DNA of 5,312 bases, from contig WQZK01000143.1 in the NCBI GenBank assembly GCA_009780765.1, positions 1-5,312 of the forward strand, read 5' to 3'. Positions 1 to 5,312 of the stretch are shown piece by piece. A model generated the notes under the pieces. The model worked only from the letters and a program-made list of their open reading frames with translations, was not told the origin of the DNA and made no database searches. This stretch comes from Defluviitaleaceae bacterium. Lineage in GTDB: Bacteria; Bacillota; Clostridia; Lachnospirales; UBA5962. Positions within the stretch are counted from its first letter, which is position 1. Each line of letters opens with the position of its first letter. The translations under genes and the position numbers were made by a program.

Positions 1-597
1 GTACAAGCCCTTGAAATACTTGATAGTACAGAGGTACATCTAATTTTAATGGACGTAATGATGCCTGAAATGGACGGGATAGAAGCCACGCTTAAAATAA
101 GAGAAACTAAAGATATTCCGATAATTATTCTTTCAGCCAAATCGGAAGATAAAGATGTTATTTCAGGGCTTAACGTTGGTGCAGACGATTACATAACTAA
201 ACCTTTTAACCTCTTAGAGCTTATGGCTCGAATTGAAAGCAACCTAAGGCGATATGTAAAATATGATAATTATGAAAAAGTTAAAGAATCTGATAACGTA
301 ATAACAATTCGTGGGCTTGTTTTAAGCAAAAGAACCAGCGAAGTTTTTGTTGATGGTAAGGAGGTTCACCTAACGCCTATAGAATTTAAGATTTTACAAC
401 TTTTAATGGAAAATAAAAACATAACTTTTTCTATTGAAGAAATATATGAAAAAGTTTGGAACGAGCCATTTTATAATAGCGAGAACACAGTCGCCGTGCA
501 TATAAGGCGTATTCGTGAAAAAATTGAAGTAAATCCAAAAGAGCCGATTTATCTAAAGGTGGTGTGGGGCGTTGGATATAAGGTTGATGAAAAATAG
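1..597 (+). CDS. Response regulator, OmpR/PhoB (VanR-like) family, 5'-partial
   Basis: This is a DNA-binding transcription factor activated by phosphorylation from a partner histidine kinase. The frame is open from base 1, so the true start lies upstream; about 35 N-terminal residues, including the acidic pocket of the receiver, are missing. The ATG at 49 falls inside the receiver, just before the phosphoacceptor, and is not the start. In the 198 visible residues, the receiver shows the phosphoacceptor Asp18 in LILMDVMMPEMDG (codon 52-54), the switch Ser45 in IIILSAKSE and the conserved Lys67 in DDYITKPF. These spacings (27 and 22 residues) fit VanR-like regulators. A linker of about 25 residues follows, then a winged-helix domain with LTPIEFKILQLL, the recognition-helix segment NTVAVHIRRIREKIE and the terminal hairpin VVWGVGYKV. 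The stop overlaps the kinase start at 587, so the two genes form an operon and almost certainly a cognate pair. Family assignment is firm; target genes are unknown. Confidence 0.97.
   Translation, partial: VQALEILDSTEVHLILMDVMMPEMDGIEATLKIRETKDIPIIILSAKSEDKDVISGLNVGADDYITKPFNLLELMARIESNLRRYVKYDNYEKVKESDNVITIRGLVLSKRTSEVFVDGKEVHLTPIEFKILQLLMENKNITFSIEEIYEKVWNEPFYNSENTVAVHIRRIREKIEVNPKEPIYLKVVWGVGYKVDEK
555..589 (+). promoter_or_regulatory. Translation initiation region of the kinase, inside the regulator gene
   Basis: Two starts are possible here. AAAGGTGG at 555-562 lies 9 nt before a TTG at 572, a good Shine-Dalgarno spacing. AAGG at 580-583 lies only 3 nt before the ATG at 587, which is tight. 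ATG 587 gives the natural N-terminus MKNRLKH followed by a membrane segment, and overlaps the regulator stop (595-597) by 11 bp, typical of translational coupling. The G-rich stretch also encodes the conserved VVWGVGYK hairpin of the regulator, so its resemblance to a ribosome site may be coincidental. I prefer ATG 587, moderately. Confidence 0.5.
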
Positions 598-2737
598 ACT
601 AAAACATATAATACTTTTTTTCATGGTTTGTGTTTTTGTTTTGGGTTACACTGCAAGGCGAAGAGCCGATTATTATAGTAGGGCTATACCTGAATATGAC
701 TTGTTTCAGCTAAGCATTTCGGCACTTCAAGAAAATCAAATTGTACAAAATGAAATAGTAAGATACGCAAGAAATTTAAATCGCTTTTATATTCATCATA
801 GAAATTTTCTTAATACATCGGATGATGAGCGAATTAGTGAAGAAGATATACAAAATGCAATTTTAAACCTAGAAGCAAACCTAAAAATTCAGCAGGAAAC
901 AAGTGTTTCTGTTCTTAACAATGTTCTTTTTAACACAAATTCTACAGAAGAAGAGCGCGAGCAAGCCTTATCTGATTTTACAAACGATATGAACAGGCTA
1001 GATGCCATATACATATCTGAAATAGAGCATATACGCGAAAGGCTTTTAGGCGACGAAAGGCTTAATTTTGAAGGTGTTGGAAATTATTTAAACACAACGC
1101 ACGAGTTTGCCTATTATATCCACGACTTGGTTTTGGATGAAATTTTTACGAACATGCCTGAAGGCGAGGCTTATCTCTTTGCTGTTAATTTGTCTGAAAT
1201 AGATGCACTTTTTAATGGTGTTCCTTTAAATCGTAGCTTTTCGCAAAATGAAATTGAGGGCTATATCTTTGTTCCTACAAACCAGCCTGTAAATAGTTTT
1301 GTTGTTCAGATTTTAGAAAATATTTCAGAAAGAAATGCAGAAAATTTAGAGTTTTGGCGTACTCAAGTTGTAAGATACAACATAATATTTTTGTGTTTGG
1401 TGCTTGTTTTTGTTGTTCTTTTATGGCAAATTCCTAAAAAGGGCTTTAGTTTTGAAATTTATGAAAGAGTTCCGCTTGTGTTAAAATTTTTTAGTGTAAT
1501 TCTAGCAAGTGCATTTTTAAATCGTTTTTTCAGGAGTCCATTTGACATTTTTATACACGCCGATTTGGTTCAAATCACCAACTTCGCATATTTTATTGTA
1601 ATGAGCTTTATGGGATATGTGTTTATCTATGGTATTTTCTACACGATAAAACTATGTAAAAATAAAGGCTTAATAAAAAGTGAGCCCGATATAAAATTTT
1701 TAAACAAGTCTGTAACCGATTTTGCTATTATGCGAAAGTATAGCCCGCATTTTTTCCCGATTATTTCATTTTTTATGTTTTCGGGCATTTTTGTTTTGGG
1801 TTTTATAGGCTTTACAATCGTTATTAATAGATTTTACTACAACATGCTTTTTGTAGTTTTAACTATAATAATTTTGGCGGTTATTGTTCTTGCAATCATA
1901 AGCCTTAAAATTATTGTAAATTATTCAAAACTTGGCTTTTATATAAATAATATTTCTGAAGGGTCTTATGGCGATATTCCACCAGAAAAAGAAATATTGT
2001 TAAACAAGCTAAGCCAAATAAATCTTGGATTTAAGAAAAATCTTGAAAAAATGCTTAAAAGCGAACGCATGAAAACCGAGCTTATTACAAATGTTTCGCA
2101 CGATTTAAAAACTCCACTTACAAGCATAATTAATTATGTTGAACTGCTTAGAGGATTAGAGCTTGGTGAGCCCGAAAAAGAGTATACTGAAGTTTTAGCA
2201 CAAAAATCACACAGGCTTAAAATGCTGATTAATGATTTGTTTGAGGCGGCAAAGCTTAGCTCTAGCAACATAGAATTAAATTATAACAAAATAAATATCG
2301 TCCAGCTTTTGCAGCAAACCCTTGGTGAGCTTGATGAGAAGATAAAAAAATCTAATTTGGATTTTAAAATTACAACATCTAACGACTTTGTTCCTGTTAT
2401 GATTGACGGGCAAAAAATGTGGCGTGTTTTTGATAATTTGGTTGGAAATATCACCAAATATTCTAAAAAAGAAACTAGGGTTTATGTTTCTATAGCAGAA
2501 ACTGAAAAAACTATAGAAATTATTATGAAAAATATTTCTGCATATGAGCTAGACTTTGATGCCAGCGAGCTGTTTGAAAGATTTAAGCGTGGAGATAAAT
2601 CAAGAACAACAGAAGGCAGTGGGCTTGGCTTATCAATCGCAAAAGACATAATAGATTTGCATGGCGGCAGCTTAAATATTTCTATCGATGGCGATTTGTT
2701 CAAAACAGAAATAAGCTTGCCAAAACTTTCTATATAG
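587..2737 (+). CDS. Polytopic membrane sensor histidine kinase
   Basis: This is the sensor kinase partner of the upstream regulator, 716 aa from ATG 587. Six hydrophobic segments are visible, at about residues 6-21, 264-280, 295-312, 332-355, 389-413 and 419-444. Positive charges (N-terminal KNRLKH, the Lys-rich loop 356-388) predict a cytoplasmic N-terminus, an external region at about 22-263 and a cytoplasmic catalytic part. That external region is largely helical-looking, rich in Asn/Glu, and not recognised. A short HAMP-like or signalling-helix linker (about 445-495) leads to HisKA with phosphoacceptor His505 in NVSHDLKTPL. The HATPase domain has an N box (DNLVGNITKYS, Asn617 and Asn621) and a G2 box (EGSGLGLSIAK, Gly677-Gly681). 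The usual G1 DxGxG is replaced by KNIS followed by ELFERFKRGDKS, which I recall as normal for a clostridial subgroup rather than a sign of decay. A TTG at 572 is an alternative start adding five residues. The stimulus is unknown. Confidence 0.95.
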   Translation: MKNRLKHIILFFMVCVFVLGYTARRRADYYSRAIPEYDLFQLSISALQENQIVQNEIVRYARNLNRFYIHHRNFLNTSDDERISEEDIQNAILNLEANLKIQQETSVSVLNNVLFNTNSTEEEREQALSDFTNDMNRLDAIYISEIEHIRERLLGDERLNFEGVGNYLNTTHEFAYYIHDLVLDEIFTNMPEGEAYLFAVNLSEIDALFNGVPLNRSFSQNEIEGYIFVPTNQPVNSFVVQILENISERNAENLEFWRTQVVRYNIIFLCLVLVFVVLLWQIPKKGFSFEIYERVPLVLKFFSVILASAFLNRFFRSPFDIFIHADLVQITNFAYFIVMSFMGYVFIYGIFYTIKLCKNKGLIKSEPDIKFLNKSVTDFAIMRKYSPHFFPIISFFMFSGIFVLGFIGFTIVINRFYYNMLFVVLTIIILAVIVLAIISLKIIVNYSKLGFYINNISEGSYGDIPPEKEILLNKLSQINLGFKKNLEKMLKSERMKTELITNVSHDLKTPLTSIINYVELLRGLELGEPEKEYTEVLAQKSHRLKMLINDLFEAAKLSSSNIELNYNKINIVQLLQQTLGELDEKIKKSNLDFKITTSNDFVPVMIDGQKMWRVFDNLVGNITKYSKKETRVYVSIAETEKTIEIIMKNISAYELDFDASELFERFKRGDKSRTTEGSGLGLSIAKDIIDLHGGSLNISIDGDLFKTEISLPKLSI

Positions 2738-2745
2738 TGTATAAT
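2717..2745 (+). promoter_or_regulatory. Predicted sigma-A-type promoter for alaS
   Basis: TTGCCA (2717-2722, one mismatch to TTGACA) is followed after exactly 17 bp by a perfect TATAAT (2740-2745). The -35 box and most of the spacer lie in the last codons of the kinase gene, which ends at 2737; the -10 box lies just past its stop. Transcription would be expected to start around 2751-2753, giving a leader of about 30 nt before the alaS ATG. This is the strongest promoter-like match I noticed in the window, and it is placed just where a housekeeping gene behind a regulatory operon would need one. It is predicted from sequence only. Confidence 0.75.
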
Positions 2746-2757
2746 AAAAAGATTATA
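2740..2757. repeat. Short AT-only inverted repeat over the alaS -10 region
   Basis: TATAAT (2740-2745) and its reverse complement ATTATA (2752-2757) flank the 6-nt spacer AAAAAG. The arms contain only A/T pairs, so an RNA hairpin would be very weak, and there is no T-run behind it, so it is not a terminator. It could be an operator-like dyad over the -10 and start site, but chance is likely in such AT-rich DNA. Confidence 0.25.
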
Positions 2758-2769
2758 GGAAATTAGTGT

Positions 2770-2774
2770 GGAGG
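2770..2774 (+). promoter_or_regulatory. Shine-Dalgarno site of alaS
   Basis: GGAGG lies 6 nt before the ATG at 2781, an excellent match to the 16S anti-Shine-Dalgarno. It fixes the alaS start at 2781 rather than at the second ATG (Met4, 2790), which would be 15 nt away. The 43-bp gap from the kinase stop to this ATG contains this site, the -10 box and nothing else that I can identify. Confidence 0.9.
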
Positions 2775-2780
2775 ATTTTT

Positions 2781-5312
2781 ATGAAATACATGGGTTTAAA
2801 CGAAATTCGCGAAAAATTTCTTTTGTTTTTTGAAGAAAAAGGACATTTAAAGCAAAAAAGTGCTTCGCTTGTGCCTGAAAATGATAACAGTTTGCTTCTT
2901 ATAAGTGCTGGAATGGTACCACTTAAAACATATTTTACAGAAATAGAAACCCCGCCCAGTAAGAGGATGACAACTTGCCAAAAATGTATAAGAACGGTCG
3001 ACATTGACAATGTTGGAATAACACCTAGACATGGCACTTTCTTTGAAATGCTTGGAAATTTTTCTTTCGGCGACTATTTTAAAGAAGAGGCTATAAAATG
3101 GGCCTGGGAATTTATTATCGAAAAGTTAGAACTCCCCTTAAATAGGCTTTTTGTTTCGGTTTTTGAAGAAGACAATGAAGCATTTTCTATTTGGGAAAAC
3201 AAAGTTGGTCTTCCAAAAGACAAAATTTTTAAGCTTGGCAGGGATGATAATTTTTGGGAAGTTGGTACTACAGGCCCATGTGGTCCATCTTCTGAAATAT
3301 TCTTCGATATGGGCGAAGAATACGGCTGCAAAAAAGAAAATTGTGCCGTTGGTTGCGATTGTGATAGATTTATGGAAGTTTGGAATTTAGTATTTATTGA
3401 GCTTAACAAAGAAGAAAACGGCTCTTACTCCCCTCTTCCAAACAAAAATATAGATACAGGTATGGGGCTTGAACGTATTAGCCTTGTTATGCAAAATGTT
3501 TCTTCTATCTTTGATATTGATACGTTTAAAGCCATTCGTGATGAAGTTTCTTTAATTTCTAAAACCGAATATGGCAAAGATTCTCACAAAGACTTAAGCA
3601 TCAGAATTGTTACAGACCATATGCGTTCTGTTACATTTATGCTTGCAGATGGAGTTTTGCCTAATAACGAGGGTCGTGGCTACGTTCTTCGTAGGCTACT
3701 CCGTCGTGCAATTCGCCACGGTAGGCTTTTAGGTATACAAGATAAGTTTTTAGAAAACCTATGCAAAGTTGTTATTGGTGAGTTTAAGGGGGCATACCCT
3801 GAGTTATTAGAAAAACAAGATTATATTCTTAGGCTTGTTAACATTGAAGAAAGCCGCTTCTTAGAAACACTAGAGGCAGGCACTGCCATGATAGCCGAAA
3901 AAATAGCTAAAATAAAAGAATTGCACCTAAAAGAAATGACAGGCGAAGAAGCGTTTAAGCTTTACGACACATATGGCTTCCCTGTTGAACTTTTAAAAGA
4001 AATGCTTGGCGAAGAACATATTGAAATTGATGAATACGGCTTTGAGCAAGAAATGCTTAAACAACGCGAACTGGCTAGGTCTAGCCGCTCGGAGCATGGT
4101 TATATGGGCGCTGACGATACGGTATTTAATAAATTAGACCCAAATGAACATACCGAGTTTATCGGATATACATCGCTTTCTTTAGATAGTGCTACAATCA
4201 AGCATATTATTTTAGATAATGAGATTGTAGATTTTGCCGAAAGTGGTGCAGAGGTTAGCATAATCCTTGATAAAACGCCATTTTATGCCGAAGCTGGCGG
4301 GCAAGCTGGCGATAGTGGAATAATTAAAACTGGAAGCGGAATGATTGAAGTTGTTGACTGCGTAAAGGTTGTGGGAAATAAGCATGTTCACTGTGGAAAA
4401 ATTGTTGATGGAAGCATCAAAGTAGATCAGCTTGCAATTGCCGAGGTAGATAAGAAAACAAGGCAATCAACCGAAAGAAACCACACAGCAACACATATTT
4501 TACAAAAAGCTTTAAGAGATTTACTCGGTAACCATATAGAACAGGCTGGCTCTAATGTAACGCCTTCTAGGCTTAGGTTCGACTTTACACATTTTGAGGC
4601 TTTAACCCCTCAAGAAATTAAACAAATTGAAGAAATTGTAAACGAAAAAATTTATGATGCTCTTTGTATCGAAATTTTTGAAACAAGTATGGATGAGGCA
4701 AAAGAAATGGGTGCAATGGCACTTTTCGGCGAGAAATATGCAGATACTGTTAGAGTTGTTAAGGCTTGCGATTATGCCACAGAATTATGCGGCGGTACAC
4801 ATGTTAAAAACACAAGCCAAATTGGTGTTTTTAAGATTTTATCAGAAAACGGAATTGCAGCGGGCGTTAGGCGTATTGAGGCTATAACTGGTCAAAACGT
4901 AATCGAATATTATAACATGCGTGAAGAAATGCTCTTAAAACTTCGTGAAATTTTTAAGGCAAATCCTGAAAACTTTGTTGAAAAAGCACAAAGCTATATA
5001 GAACAAGTTAAAGGTCTTAAAGGTGAGCTTGATAAACTCAAGCAAAACCTTTCTGGAAATATCATTGATGAAGCGATTGAAAACGTGGCAACTCAGATAA
5101 AAGGCGTAAACACAATTGCTGTACGTATTGATAACCAAGACAATCAGGCTCTTAGAACCATGGGCGACCAAGTTAAAGACAAGCTTGGATCTGGCGTTAT
5201 TGTTTTAATGGGTGCATACGATGGAGCAGTTAGCATTGTTTCAATGGCAACTGATGATGTTGTTAAAAAAGGTATTCATGCAGGAAATATTATTAAAGAA
5301 ATTGCTCCTTTA
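2781..5312 (+). CDS. alaS: Alanine--tRNA ligase (AlaRS), 3'-partial
   Basis: This cytoplasmic class II synthetase charges tRNA-Ala with alanine and hydrolyses mischarged Ser- or Gly-tRNA-Ala. The frame runs unbroken for 844 codons to the window edge. Bacterial AlaRS is usually about 875 aa, so some 30-40 residues remain outside, including the expected Gly-rich loop of the C-Ala domain. Visible in order: motif 1 region (about 31-52); motif 2, RHGTFFEMLGNFSFGD, with Arg83; GPCGPSSEI (165-173); a Cys cluster (C183, C188, C192, C194); motif 3, DTGMGLER (225-232); the tRNA-recognition region with RGYVLRR (299-305) and YDTYGFP around Asp396; the editing-domain motif TPFYAEAGGQ (499-508); its zinc ligands HTATH (His568, His572) and CGGTH (Cys670, His674); then a helical linker with charged repeats and a partial C-Ala/DHHA1 domain. 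All catalytic and editing motifs are intact, so the gene should be functional. Assignment is essentially certain. Confidence 0.99.
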   Translation, partial: MKYMGLNEIREKFLLFFEEKGHLKQKSASLVPENDNSLLLISAGMVPLKTYFTEIETPPSKRMTTCQKCIRTVDIDNVGITPRHGTFFEMLGNFSFGDYFKEEAIKWAWEFIIEKLELPLNRLFVSVFEEDNEAFSIWENKVGLPKDKIFKLGRDDNFWEVGTTGPCGPSSEIFFDMGEEYGCKKENCAVGCDCDRFMEVWNLVFIELNKEENGSYSPLPNKNIDTGMGLERISLVMQNVSSIFDIDTFKAIRDEVSLISKTEYGKDSHKDLSIRIVTDHMRSVTFMLADGVLPNNEGRGYVLRRLLRRAIRHGRLLGIQDKFLENLCKVVIGEFKGAYPELLEKQDYILRLVNIEESRFLETLEAGTAMIAEKIAKIKELHLKEMTGEEAFKLYDTYGFPVELLKEMLGEEHIEIDEYGFEQEMLKQRELARSSRSEHGYMGADDTVFNKLDPNEHTEFIGYTSLSLDSATIKHIILDNEIVDFAESGAEVSIILDKTPFYAEAGGQAGDSGIIKTGSGMIEVVDCVKVVGNKHVHCGKIVDGSIKVDQLAIAEVDKKTRQSTERNHTATHILQKALRDLLGNHIEQAGSNVTPSRLRFDFTHFEALTPQEIKQIEEIVNEKIYDALCIEIFETSMDEAKEMGAMALFGEKYADTVRVVKACDYATELCGGTHVKNTSQIGVFKILSENGIAAGVRRIEAITGQNVIEYYNMREEMLLKLREIFKANPENFVEKAQSYIEQVKGLKGELDKLKQNLSGNIIDEAIENVATQIKGVNTIAVRIDNQDNQALRTMGDQVKDKLGSGVIVLMGAYDGAVSIVSMATDDVVKKGIHAGNIIKEIAPL

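Noticed and set aside
49..597. Response regulator as a complete 182-aa protein starting at ATG 49
   Set aside because: The frame is open upstream to base 1 with receiver-like sequence (QALEILDSTEVHLIL), and ATG 49 sits one codon before the phosphoacceptor Asp; the real start is outside the window.
2482..2703. 73-aa open frame on the minus strand opposite the kinase ATPase domain
   Set aside because: It is a shadow of the HATPase coding sequence with no recognisable product.
2914..2920. TGGTACC, the core of the T-box consensus
   Set aside because: It lies inside alaS, encoding part of the conserved GMVPL of AlaRS. The flanking bases do not match the rest of the T-box, and it is downstream of the start codon.
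3074..3409. Open frames on both strands overlapping the 5' half of alaS (111 aa minus, 79 aa plus, and two minus frames at 2753-3037)
   Set aside because: They overlap essential AlaRS motifs, show no recognisable domain or ribosome site, and are shadows of the strongly conserved alaS frame.
4073..4086. Perfect 6-bp inverted repeat GGCTAG-GT-CTAGCC
   Set aside because: The 2-nt loop is too small for a stable hairpin with all six pairs, no T-run follows, and it lies in the middle of intact alaS coding sequence.
4291..4311. Direct repeat AAGCTGGCG twice, 12 nt apart
   Set aside because: It encodes the conserved EAGGQAGD stretch of the AlaRS editing domain; the repeat follows from the similar amino acids (EAG/QAG) and codons.
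4212..5171. Open frames overlapping the 3' half of alaS (4212-4466 minus, 4654-4887 plus, 4935-5171 minus)
   Set aside because: They are embedded in conserved AlaRS editing and C-terminal sequence, with no independent evidence for a gene.

Overview
The window looks like ordinary chromosomal DNA from a low-GC Firmicute, most likely a member of the Clostridia. It is AT-rich (roughly one third G+C by eye) and prefers A/T-ending codons and AGA/AGG arginine codons. The response regulator, histidine kinase and alanyl-tRNA synthetase all resemble clostridial proteins. The AlaRS carries a Cys cluster (C183, C188, C192, C194) and the kinase has a KNIS/ELFERF-type ATPase domain, both of which I associate with that class. 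No narrower taxon can be supported from the sequence. All genes run on the + strand and the standard code fits, with no in-frame TGA.

Layout: (1) Positions 1-597 hold the 3' part of an OmpR/VanR-type response regulator whose start lies upstream of the window. (2) Positions 587-2737 hold a complete membrane histidine kinase of about 716 aa that overlaps the regulator by 11 bp in another frame. (3) A 43-bp gap follows. A near-consensus sigma-A-type promoter runs from inside the 3' end of the kinase gene into this gap, and a good Shine-Dalgarno site ends it. (4) From 2781 to the end of the window is alaS, 844 codons long and still open. It is probably missing only the last few dozen residues.

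The regulator and kinase form a classical two-component system, co-transcribed and probably translationally coupled. The kinase has an external region of about 240 aa plus a polytopic membrane block, then HisKA and HATPase domains, so it should sense something at or outside the membrane and phosphorylate the regulator. The stimulus cannot be read from sequence. alaS is a housekeeping gene that appears to have its own promoter and a leader of only about 30 nt. It therefore has no room for a T-box riboswitch and is independent of the two-component pair except for possible read-through.

I found no mobile element, CRISPR array, RNA gene, convincing terminator or evident novel system. The points worth a second look are the promoter embedded in the kinase gene, the short alaS leader, the kinase architecture, the ambiguous kinase start, the AlaRS Cys cluster and a strand-biased repeated hexamer.
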